From Rhypophila decipiens (Eukaryota; Ascomycota; Sordariomycetes; Sordariales; Naviculisporaceae): a DNA stretch of 38,822 bases. The notes under the pieces were generated by a model. The model had not been told where the DNA came from. It was given only the letters and a program-made list of their open reading frames with translations, and did not search any database. This document shows, in pieces, positions 1 to 10,030 of this stretch (positions within the stretch are counted from its first letter, which is position 1; each line of letters starts with the position of its first letter). A program made the translations under genes and the position numbers. The stretch spans positions 1 to 38,822 of the forward strand of contig MU858311.1 in assembly GCA_033297075.1 (NCBI GenBank), given 5' to 3'.

Positions 1-1358
1 AGAACGCAACCTTCAAGGTGATCTGCTTATAAAATGAAAAGAGGCATCGGGTGATCTAGAGGTGAAAAAGTAGAGGGCTTGGACGAGATAATGGCAGATT
101 TGGATGAACCGAATGTAGTTAGCGTGCATAGGCCCTTTAGGCTCAGTGCCTCCGGCCGAAATAAATTCCATCCATCCATCCATCCTCTTCTCGTGGTGAC
201 AGAATTTTTGAAGAACCCGCTGAGTTCTCATTTCAGTACATATAACGAAAACTATGGAACGCATTTTTAGCTAGCAAGGAAGACGACACACCAATCAAGT
301 GCAGACTAGAAGATCTCAGCCAGAAAACTCCTCCAAATGCACGGGGACGACCCGGGTGCGGTCCATTCGCACTGTCTACGCGCCGAGCCCCGCCTCTTCC
401 GCATCAACATCATCCACCGCTTCACCTTACTAGGGAGAGGAAGAGCGGTCTCATCTTGAAGGATTCAGAGTACGGTTAGCAATGAGGTGAATCGCCAGGT
501 AGTTGGAATGCCGAAATCAGAACAAGTCGAGGAGGAGATGAGCTAAGAGCTGGACTAGGGCTCTTTATCTTTTCGTGTTCAGTCAACTCGACTTTAGTGT
601 GGTCGCCGCTGTTCAACTATCTGCTCAAGGGCGGAAATATCAGGCGACTCCCGACCTTGGCCGACAGATCGGGTGCTTGATCGGGCACAAGACGGTTGGC
701 GGGTTGGACGGATATGCGAGGGACATGTTCTACCGTTACTGTGTTGCTGCAGGAAGATCTCGGTCAACATTGAATCGTACTCCTCTTTCGTCCACAACGT
801 CAACATCTTTGCAATGAAGGCACCTCTTGGCGAATCTCTGGGACGCTGAGCGTCGCTTTGACTGGGACAAAGGCGAGCGTTGGTACTGTTGGTATCTTTG
901 GGTTCGGTCAAAGCAGCGTACGACGCCGTGAAGTATCACAAAGGGTACCTACCGGATCGAATTTGTTGGTCTGTGGCCTTTTAGAGAGTTACACAACTTA
1001 CCAACTTCACATCATACCCTGATTGTATCTCCTGAAGAACTCTCCGTTCGTAGGTAGCGATCTGTTGGTGATAGTGAGAAACAGGCTGACCCAACTTGGC
1101 AAGGAAATGTAAAAGGGCATAAAGGGGTTTCGTTCAAGATGACTCAAACAATTTACATATTTGTCTTATTTTTCGAAGACAACAAGATCTGTCAGGAAAT
1201 CTGATGTGGATTAGGACGCTCACCTTGATCTGACGGGTCTTCTGACGCACTGAACTGGCCAAAAGAGTCTCTATTTGAAACTAGCGAGAAGATTTTCACG
1301 AGCCATACATGAAATCAAGAAGCCAAACGCTGATACTTGATAGCGTCATTATGTCTGG
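1..1358. other. Intergenic, no supported gene
   Basis: This stretch lies downstream of the minus-strand G-alpha-like gene and runs to the window edge. I see a short (CATC)n microsatellite near 168-184. Several overlapping open frames around 575-940 have low-complexity, arginine/serine-rich translations and no recognisable motif. Nothing else stands out. Confidence 0.6.
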
Positions 1359-3355
1359 TCAGACGCCCGCTCTTGCATTTCTTCTCCTCCTTTCCTTTGC
1401 TCTTTCCTTCGCCACACCGCATACCGTCTGCAACAACCTCTGAGCCTGCAATGTTTCCGTCGCATCGATATAACTAACAAGAATGTCTCCGTGAGCCTTA
1501 CTGCCATCTAGAAATTGAGATGTAATACTTTCTCGCACTGCAATAACATCAGTAGGATCTCCTTCATATGGAAACAACTCCTTGGGTGGAAATCCATGCC
1601 CCCGTGATATCTTTCGCTCAAACACGTCCATCTTGGTGAAGGTAAGAAACATTGACGTCTTGCGAAACCAGTGGCTGTCCCTTATGCTTTGAAATAGGGC
1701 TAGCGACTCCTTCAGTTGGTTCTGTTCGGAATCCTCGACTAGTACCTCATCGTATGTTCCTAGGTTTACTTGGAAGAGAATGATGTCGACGTTCTCGAAA
1801 CAATGAATCCATTTCTTTCGCTCGCTCCGCCTACCGCCCACATCATATACGCGATATTCATGACCATCATGATCAAATCTGGTTTCTGTTATGCCTATGG
1901 TTCGGAGCCTCGCATTGAGTAGATCCAGGCAGCTAGGTATATAGCCCGGGGAGAAAATACGGTCCAGATGATCCATAAAACTGTGGATGAAATAGTGAGT
2001 CAATCAGTACAAGTGCTGGCTAGGAACCTAACTTCGAGGACTCTGTCACAAATGGCAGGCCATGCTAAGGTTGGACTTACTAGGGGAAATTCATACCGTC
2101 ACTTGGCCAGGTCAGTAGTTTCTCACGCCACTCTTCGCTGCGGCTTAGTTCATGAAATGGACGGAAGCAGCCCTGTGGCAGGTCGTTTTCACTACGCACA
2201 TGGTCGCGGACTTGATCATATAATGACTCGATCTCGTCCATGTAACTCTGCAATGCACGGTACGACGTCAGTACAATTAGCACAGAACTTTTCTCTCCGC
2301 GTTGCCGTTCAGCATCTGATCTTCTTCTCACCTGTACTTGAGCGGAAAATATGGAACCCGAGTCCTTGCAACGTTCATTGGCGGCCCAGACATATGAGCA
2401 TATATTTTCGAGGATGACAGGTTTCCATTGCATCCTCTCTGACTCGGTGAAAGGACCAGAAGAAAGCGCAAGGGGTTGTTTGATCCAGCACAGCTTCATC
2501 TGCTTTAGCAGCGTTGATTTGGATGAAGGTGACGAGCCTGAGCAGGAATATAGCGTGAGAGCAAGTAGTGCCTGGGTCCGATTGCAACTTACCCAAAAGT
2601 AGAATCTTGAACTCTGGTTTGCATCCCCCGACCTGTTCATATCTCTTCACTGTTGTTCGATCCGGTCTCGTGGTTTTTTCCAGTCTCAATGTCAGCCTAA
2701 TAGTGCTCCGCCAGGCACGTTCGTAGACCTTGGAGCTGAGGAGCTCATCGTCAAAACCAAATAACCGAGATAGTTTGGAGAGGTTATCTGTAGCAGCCGA
2801 TTGGAAGGAGTTTGCGTCACGATGGACGATCAAGGAAGCCGAGTCTCTCTCGACCACCCTGAATACCACCCTCGTGCTCTTCTTTTGGAGCAGTTGTTTC
2901 TGTTCGAGCAAGGTGTTGCTGTTGCACGCCGTTAGCAGGAGGTTCAGAGCCCCTACTTGTTGCGCAATCATCTTTTGGATTTCGCCGATATTTTTCCCGC
3001 CGAGCACCAACTTGACCTTGGCAAGCGCGGTCAACCGCCCGGTCGAATCGCGACCGAGGCCGACCAGCTGAGTCTCAAGCCTCGAGACGAGCGAGCGGCA
3101 ACAGAGAAGAATGGAGTCGAGGTCTATCGTGAGCTGGTGATATGCGTCCTCTGCGTTGGTTGACTCAGCCCAGTCCTGGACTTCTACCAGAGCTCCACGC
3201 AGGATCAGGAGCTGGGAGCGGAGACTGGTGAATGCAAGATTGGCGTCCTTCAGTTGCTCGGCAAACTTGGCGACTGTTGTAATGCATCTCGCGAGAATGT
3301 CGAGGACTCCCGCGACAGACGCTGCTGCGCCAACATACGTGAGCGGGTCGGCCAT
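1359..3355 (-). CDS. HeLo-like (PigL_N-type) domain fused to an atypical heterotrimeric G-protein alpha subunit
   Basis: The predicted protein is 613 aa from three exons: 3355-2593, 2537-2081 and 1980-1359. It would be 585 aa if the in-frame candidate intron 2331-2248 is also spliced. Residues 1 to about 215 start MADPLTYVGAAASVAGVLDI and are all-helical, resembling the fungal HeLo-like/PigL_N domain found at the N-terminus of NLR and signalling proteins. From about residue 245 it is G-alpha: beta1/P-loop KILLLGSSPSSKST (G255-T263), a divergent helical domain, DHLDRI and YIPS (410-423), switch I RLRTIGI (431-437), switch II DVGGRRSERKKW (453-464), TKMD (522-525) and DAT (579-581). Canonical P-loop GAGESGKST reads GSSPSSKST here, and the catalytic switch II Gln is Arg457 (codon AGG). 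The N-terminal myristoylation glycine and the usual receptor-coupling tail are absent; the tail is basic (KERAKERRRRNARAGV). Fold assignment is strong. Signalling role and the name of the N-terminal domain are inference. Confidence 0.85.
1981..2080 (-). other. Intron 2 of the G-alpha-like gene (100 bp)
   Basis: The donor is GTAAGT and the acceptor ATCCACAG, with TGAC/CTGAT branch candidates about 20-30 nt upstream. Splicing in phase 2 joins the helical domain to YFMDHLDRI, matching the conserved G-alpha segment just before switch I. Confidence 0.85.
2248..2331 (-). other. Candidate in-frame intron of the G-alpha-like gene (84 bp)
   Basis: The segment has a GTGAGA donor, a TACTGAC branch-like site and a TTGCAG acceptor. 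Its length is exactly 28 codons with no stop, so it can be spliced or retained without a frame change. Its translation (arginine-rich, then SSVLIVLTSY) fits no G-alpha consensus. I think it is more likely spliced than not; RNA evidence is needed. Confidence 0.5.
2538..2592 (-). other. Intron 1 of the G-alpha-like gene (55 bp, inside the P-loop)
   Basis: The donor is GTAAGT, a CTCAC-type branch candidate lies mid-intron, and the acceptor is CTGCTCAG. Removing it joins LLLG to SSPSSKST in phase 1 and restores the G-alpha reading frame, which otherwise runs into stops. The position interrupts the G1 box between its first glycine and the lysine. Confidence 0.85.
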
Positions 3356-4528
3356 CGTTGTCAGAATCTCAGGATGACGCTTGCGAGAAAAGAGGAAGAT
3401 GCAGTCTGCGTCCGATAGAAAACGCCCACCGCTTCAGCCGCAGATGGCAGTGGCAAGGAGGCAGGCAAGCACCGCCCTTCATCCAAACGCGGGGTTTCCA
3501 TTTCTTGGCAGACTACCGCGCAGTGCTGTTGGCGGGCACAGCAAACGCGCAACCAGGCAATTCTACCTGCGAAAGCTCGCCTACGAGGATCGCTACGCCG
3601 TAGATTGAAGCATTCCAATACTTGACTTCGACCCTCAAGAACAACCACACCACTTTTTTGAGCCCTTCAGGAAAAGTGAGGCTGTCACCCAATGCGCATC
3701 ACGAGGGCTCAGAGGCGTCGCACAATGGTTTTTCTCACCGCTTTCGAGTGTTCTCCACGGGTCGCTATACTTTCAGGCGGCTTATCACTAAGGCAACCCA
3801 GCAGTGATTGACCACAGAGGTACTAGCGAGAGGATGCACTGAAATTACAGTGGCTCTTTTCTGCCGGATTCATTCTCTTGGCAGACTTGGCAGGGGCCAT
3901 CGGGCGGTGAGACAAGACATTTGGTGACACAAAGCAGGCGCCTGGGCAAGCTGGCACCAATCGAAGAGGCTCATGGGAGCAAACATGCATCGGCGCGGAG
4001 TCAATGGCCTTCGAGTGCTCTCCCCACTCTATCCTCTCTGTTCATTTCTGTTCTCCCACAAGACTGTTTCTTCTACTTCCATTCCTGAGAACTCTCACTC
4101 CAACGTATTTCGCATGTCGCTGGCCTATTTCGATGCAAAATGATTTGTCGCGGCAGTTAGAATTTGGATCCGAACACGTGTGAGAAATATGGAGTCCTTC
4201 TTCCTGTTTGTTCTTTGAGAGCAGCGCTTGGCAAGACCAGCCGGGATGCTCGCGGTCAACAAAACGTTGGTGGTTTGCTTGGTTTAGGATGGATTATTGA
4301 TCTTTTTTGAACCCCGGGTTTTGATCTGCATGACCCATGAAGTGCCTCAAGCCTGTCAATGCAGTCTGGATAACAAAAGAATTGGCGGGTTGGGAAAAGA
4401 ATGGTTCAGGCAGGTCCGATCTTGAAAGGATCTCAAAGTGGCCAAACATCAACCCTAGGGAGGGAAATATCTATGAAGTGAACAGAGCAAGAAGAGAAGA
4501 TCAACCGGCCTCATGTCCACCTTCAAGC
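3356..4528. other. Intergenic, no supported gene
   Basis: This is the upstream region of the G-alpha-like gene plus the 3' flank of the gene relic, both on the minus strand. The open frames at 3358-3807 are short overlapping shadows with no motif. I see no clear promoter box, RNA gene or repeat. Confidence 0.5.
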
Positions 4529-5315
4529 CTACAGTCCAGCCAGGAATGCACCAAAAGCCATCACCACCGTCAAAACCAGCCCATCATGGCTGAAAACGCC
4601 AGCAGCACCGGCGGTATAAACCTTGGTCGCCGTCTCACTGAAAGCAGGAGCCTTATAAGTCGCAGCGGCCGTGATGTTGGTATTCCATGCATACCCAAAC
4701 GGGAAGCGACCATAACGGCAAGGGCCGAGCCAAGAGATTGATGATCATGTTTTGTCTAGTAGCTCTCTATTGTGGGAGAAGGTGCTCTGGAGTCTCATCA
4801 TGAGATTCCCAACAAGGAGGGGCCTGATAACACGCACAACTACTCTCATATACAGACACCAGTCTTCAGGTTCTTATACACAGGTACTAATACTCATCTA
4901 GAACAGATACCCAGACCTGTTGGAATAAATGCCGTTACTTGCTGGAATAGATGCCCTAATTGGACTAGAATAGAGGCCTTGAATGGCTGGAATAAATGCT
5001 TGGACTAATTCGAGTAGATGCCTTGACTGGCTCGAATAAACACCTTGACTTACTAGAAGAGATGTCCTGACCGGCTCGAATAAATGCCTTGACTAGGCTG
5101 GAAAGTCAAATTGGCCTGGTGCCTGCATATCAAGCCCCTATCAGGAACAGAAGGCGCAGTTGCCGCTGACGGCATCACCCTGGCAGAAGAGGGACTTGGT
5201 CATCTCCTCATGCTCGGCATTGGTTCTCAAAGGTCCCGGCCGAGGTACCGAAGTCCGGGGACAAGGCTGGCAAAGGAGCAACGGCGGTCAGATACAAAAG
5301 GAGTGACGACGCCAT
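4529..5315 (-). pseudogene. Relic of a small secreted GPI-anchor-type protein, split by a repeat element
   Basis: Three minus-strand coding pieces line up in order. From ATG 5315 (context CACCATGG) comes a signal-peptide-like start, MASSLLLYLTAVAPLPALS, which runs into a stop after 35 codons. One frame over, a cysteine-bearing piece (AEHEEMTKSLFCQGDAV, then CAFCS) ends at a stop at 5141-5143, 2 bp before the repeat element. Beyond the element, a frame open from 4744 to the TAG at 4529-4531 reads GPCRYGRFPFGYAWNTNIT, then a Ser/Thr/Ala stretch, then a small-residue site (TAGAAG) and a hydrophobic tail LVLTVVMAFGAFLAGL, the layout of a GPI-anchor signal. No clean splice sites join the pieces, and the middle step needs a one-base frameshift, so I call it broken. 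I do not recognise the family. An intact gene with unusual splicing is the main alternative. Confidence 0.45.
4819..5138 (-). mobile_element. Non-autonomous MITE-like element with internal 22-bp minisatellite, copy A
   Basis: This is the inverted, more diverged counterpart of the element at 26404-26740. The right end GGTGCCTGCATATCAAGCCCC (5118-5138) matches the reverse complement of the copy B left end at 18 of 21 positions. The adjoining GAAAGTCAAATTGG and the opposite subterminal part (TACTCTCATATACAGACACCAGTCTTC) are also shared. Between them lie about 8-9 degenerate units of about 22 bp, of type TTGACTGGCTCGAATAAATGCC (about 4920-5100). Flanking 8-mers (4811-4818 and 5139-5146) match at only 5 of 8 positions, so a target duplication is not convincing. 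It sits inside the gene relic 4529-5315. No transposase is encoded. Confidence 0.75.
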
Positions 5316-8300
5316 GGTGAAAGCCGACGGCGTGAGGTGAGAAACGAGTGATAACCTGATTTGGCCTGGAAATAGCTACCAATGACCTGCTAGCCGGGGG
5401 TGAACTGAGCTCGTGAAGCTCTGCGATGTGACCCGGTCCCTCACATATTGACCCCTTTGCCGCCTTCATCTTCATCCATCGTTCTCAAACTAACGGTCCC
5501 ATGATGAGCTGGGGTAATCTGGGGAAAGCAGCAAGCATGGTTCTAAGCGCGGCAGACTTGCAGATGTGGAAATGAGACTATGACAGAGCCGCAAGGCTTG
5601 CATTTGTTTGGCAGGGGACTAAGGGGTTGCGGTCACGGGCTGTGGAATCTTTGGTGATGACCTCTTCAGCCCTAGCTAGTTTGGTGGTGCTACTTCCGTG
5701 TCGGCTACCCCATGGGGAAATCGGGAAACTTGATCATTGTTAGACTCCTCGGCCTCTTGGACCTCATGGGCTTTTTCCAGGGATCAAAACCTCGGTATCC
5801 GGCGAAAAGCTTGAATCTGACTTGCTGTGGTCGACGACGTCACTTTGGGCACAGGAACGAGCAAATGCTGATTATCTTCTCACGCTGGTTAGGAAGACAA
5901 ATGATAGTAGGTTCAGAACGTGTTGGGATTTGAGGCATCATATTTGTGAACGAAACAAGAACCTAGTATATTACAATCGTGTCTCGTAACTGGCCGTTAT
6001 CAACGAATTACAAGATTATTAGATACCTAGATAGATATCTTAAAGGATATGTTATGCCCATTGCCTCGATCTATATTCAAATCAAGGCTTCTTAATCTGT
6101 ACAATTGTGGACTGGCCTTGCGGTACACACTTGCTCAGGGACTATTAATCCAAATGAGAAATCTTGGCTATGTCCAGTCGATTAGAACTGCTTCATTCGA
6201 CGTTACTCTCTTGAAACTGTATCTTATGTCGAATTGGACTCTAAAGGTATAATACAAGTTAGACTCCTGGACATATTGTTCAAGGGCATGCTCAGATGTC
6301 ATATTAGAAGCAGAACTCGGTATATCTCGTGTCATGAATCTTTTGATTTTCTACTCAAGACCTGAACAAAGGATCGTACCCCTGAAGACTGAAATTCGGC
6401 CCGGTTGTCTGGGCCTTTTCTTCCCTCCATTCCAATACGTAGTGATGTGTGTGGACGGGAGGCTTACGGCCCGGTAAGTAACATCACAAGCCAGTTCCCG
6501 AGACATGTGGACTCCAGACCTCAAGTTCTGTACATAGCTCCCGAAACAGGACTGTCGTCTTTTACTGACTATCAACTGCTCAACAGAAAGTTGACCATGA
6601 CTCGTACTTTGAAAGTACTAGTATAGTTGGCTGGTCAACGACCGATATTTCCGTCTCGTTGTCACATCGTTGCGAATGTGACTCGCAAAGACAATGAGAA
6701 TAAGGCCATTTAGTTTAGATCCCACAGAGGATATTTGAGCAGGCTGCGAGGAAAGAATCACGATTACATACACCATGTCGGGGTGATGTTATCTTCTCTC
6801 ATATCTTTGAGGTTTCGTGAGTACTCACACGCTCATCACCTGTGACCTGAACGGTCCCGGAAAGGCCTGCCAAGTAATTGGCTGTTTGCATTGGGAGTTA
6901 GATAGTGGAAGCGACTATTGCCGATGTCATTGAACTTTGGGGTGAAAGTGAGTTCGGCGGGATTAGGGGTCTTGATGTTTGTAGTGTGCGACAAGAGGTC
7001 ACTCGGGAGGTTGTTGAGGCTTCGCGGCCGAAGTTTGGGGACGAGCCTTGGACATTTTGGGGGAAGGATTTTAGGTATTGATGCTGGTGGTAACTATGTT
7101 ACGGCTTTGCTGTACTTGCTTTATAGGATTGTATTTATTAGCAAGTATTCTGCTTGTTCCATCTAGTCTGTCGAGATGGCGAACAGACGGCAGTCGTGGT
7201 GGTGATGAGCCATGTTGATTGACCCTGAACCCCTTTTGATAAGAGATAAGATCGTGATACACAGACTTGGCACACCCCCGAGGTCCGTGGGCCCGCAGCA
7301 AACTCGGGCCGAAAAGCGGCCAGCATTGCGGCTTCCCGCGGGGGCCGTGCAATCGGCCGTATGATAGGCGGCTCGACGGGCTGAAAGACCGCTCACAATG
7401 CCCAGAAGTTCTGGGGCAAGTGAAAAACGTTTATCCTCAAGAACTCTTTGCTTTTTTCACCACTTACCATCGCATGGGAGTGTGAAAATCTCACGCCGTT
7501 GTATGGGATCTGCCTTGGATGTACCTAATTATGGTGACGACTCCATCAACATGGGACGCTACTGGTGTGACTTGCAAACTTCAGACACGTGGGAGGGGGA
7601 GCTAGGACCGTCGAACCAAGCAAACGAGCTAAGGCATAATAACCTCAGTGGGGAATTTCTCTGCCGGACCCCTTGTGCTTGCTGCTCCGGTTATCTGGCT
7701 GAGGCTCAATATCAACGTTTGCTGATGCGAGAAGCTTGCTCCGACTGGCCCAGGCGACGAAGGAGGCCCAGGTCTGAACCCGATCAGGGCACTATATCCG
7801 TCCACACTTGGAAGTTTTCACGTTGTTTTAGGGAATGTGGTATTTTGACCAGCTAGGCATGTGCTCCGTGGGTTTAAGGGGCTTCAGAGTCTGGGGTTGA
7901 TGACGTGCTGGTCTGGGCCGAGCCGGAGTTGGACCTGAACGGGGGTTTAATGGAAACCTGTGTGACGGCCGCAGCGAGCTGCTTCTCTTATCATGGGGTC
8001 GCCAGCCATCCATGATGCATCTTACTCTTCCTCTTAGATCCCTCGTGGCTCGTGACGCTGGTTGGTGGCAGAGAGCGGGAAGGCGGACGGATGGATTTTC
8101 TTCTTTCGCATCCTCGTGTTGCAATGATACCATATTGTTCTTTTCATTTTCCATGCATGTTAGATTCGAAATGTTTCGTCTCGTGCCGTTGCTGTGCTTT
8201 TCCGCTAGAACTTCTGCCTCTCAAGATCGAGCAGACCACGTGGCGGTCTTGCTAGTGTCCTGTCGCTAGTCCAAGTCCGCTGGCCGTTGCTGATGAGAAG

Positions 8301-10030
8301 TTTCAGGGGCACAAGCGGGCAACAAAAAGGGGAAGTTCAAGTGAGGGGCGCCAAGTGAGGGGCGAGTGAGGGGGCATCTCCAAACCACCTGAACCAGTCA
8401 ATCCCACTGTGAGCCTAGAGTGGGATTGGGATGGTGACATCACTCGGTTCGTTTGGCATCGCCATGTGAATGCCTTGAAAATTCGCATAACCCGAAGAAT
8501 CATGAGCTTGTCAATGGGCAACGAGCGAGCGACCGATCAGAATTGTGCCGGAGCACAGCATTTACGAGACGAGACCTGAAAAGGGGCGGAGAAGATGCGC
8601 AGGAACAACGGCAAATTACCCTAACCCGGGCGGTTTTCCGCGGCCCGGCGCCGGGCGACCCTCTGACCCAGCAGTCGGAGTGGGGCACGAACGGGCTGGC
8701 AGGTGTCAGCAAATCCCTGCCGAGTTGCCGTCTGGCTACTGCAGTTCTCTGCCCCCTTTTCGGTTTCCTGCCTGAAGATTGTCAATTGCCAGATCTGGGC
8801 ATGTTCAGCAGGCTGCTTATGAGAAACACTGGGCCACAACATCGCACTGCCCGCCCGCTGACTGTGCCACAGAGCATTAATTTACGGTAATGGGATAATG
8901 GGATGGCCGCCTTTGCAATGGAACGTCAACTGCGTTCTGCGCTTATCTTGTACGAAAGAGCGCGCTTAGGATTCTCGTCGCATTCCTTCTCAAGTTCTCA
9001 GCCCGGAAATGGCGAATGAGCGGGCTGTTGGCGCGCGGCATTCTGACAAATGCACTGACATTCGACAATCTGGCGAACAGACAACACCCATTGTGCCCAC
9101 AGTGTCGCTTTGGGTCAGATCGATCTTGTGTTTTTACCAGGTTGGGTCAAACGGCCGTTACCTCTCTTTTTTCAATGCACTCACAGACTTCACTTCAGAG
9201 TTTTGGAGTCTGGACTGTAGTGGAGCGTGGGGCAGGATATGGAAGGAGGTTACGACAAGGCAACTTGTTGCATCAACGATGCACGTTGGGGGAGGGCTTC
9301 AGACCTGCGATTGGTCGATCCCTTTTTTGCGCTCAGGGGGGCCACACCTGTTGAAGGGAAAGTGCCCACTGCCCTCTCACACTCTCGCTTTGCCCACACA
9401 CACTCAACGTGAATGCCCCCATTCAGCAGTAATCAGCACTGTCATGCTCTCTCTCAAGGCTTCTGCTGTTCGTTGCTCGGCCTGCTTTGTGCGTGCTATC
9501 TGTATGTCTCCTCGCTGTACGGTATTTGTCGCCACCCTGTTTATTTCCCCTCTACGGATATCCTCATATGATGTGCTCTTGTTTAGGCAGGCTGGGCCCT
9601 TTCCATGTTGCATGTGGTATCTAGCGCTTGGTTGAGACAGGCTGAAATAGGACGCCAACAGACTTGCGTAGCACTGTGTTACACTGGACACCCCGTATCA
9701 CTGGCAGTGTTGTGCCTGGTCGTGCCTAAGATAGTCAGATAGTCGTACATTACGGATTACGGGTTACGGGCTACGGCTTACCCCGTATTGCGATTGGCAG
9801 GTGCAATTTAGTGGCATCGATCCCTCAATCTCATAAGCCCGTGATTGTTCTTTTCCTCTTCCTTCACCTGGTTCTGCTAGTTACCACACCCCCTCTCCCA
9901 CAAGAGCAAATTAGACGTCATGTGCTTCCCGCCATACACCTCTCTGGAATCATCTTGGTGATTTGAACTGATAGAATCGAATCCTCGAATCCGCGAATCA
10001 AGTCGAAGCGACCGCTATCACTCACCGACC
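5316..10030. other. Long gene-poor intergenic region
   Basis: These 4.7 kb separate the relic from the ankyrin gene. About 5930-6350 is AT- and TpA-rich, consistent with RIP-altered DNA but with no recognisable element. A GC-rich patch lies at 7265-7390. Three AGGGG-containing repeats lie at 8339-8374, and a degenerate TACGGGT/TACGGAT run at about 9748-9780. Open frames, including a 208-codon one at 9009-9635, have no domain or coding-like composition. The last few hundred bases should hold the ankyrin gene promoter: a CT-rich tract lies at about 9888-9902 and an inverted CCAAT (GATTGG) near 9793. Confidence 0.55.
8339..8374 (+). repeat. Triplicated GTGAGGGGCG repeat (STRE-like)
   Basis: AAGTGAGGGGCG occurs at 8339-8350 and again at 8353-8364, followed directly by GAGTGAGGGGG. 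Each copy holds AGGGG, the core of the fungal stress-response element bound by Msn2/4-type zinc fingers. No supported gene starts within 1.5 kb, so a regulatory role is speculative. Confidence 0.35.

Noticed and set aside
594..939. Two overlapping minus-strand frames considered as a frameshifted gene fragment
   Set aside because: Segments such as KDVDVVDERGVRFNVDRDL look mildly protein-like, but I could not connect them by splicing or recognise a family.
4337..4741. 134-codon plus-strand frame
   Set aside because: It is antisense to the GPI-signal-like minus-strand frame, which has the more protein-like translation and codon usage. The plus-strand product has no motif.
9009..9635. 208-codon plus-strand open frame upstream of the ankyrin gene
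   Set aside because: It has no domain, no signal peptide and random-like composition rich in Ser, Cys and Arg, and it overlaps other open frames. The region fits an upstream flank better.
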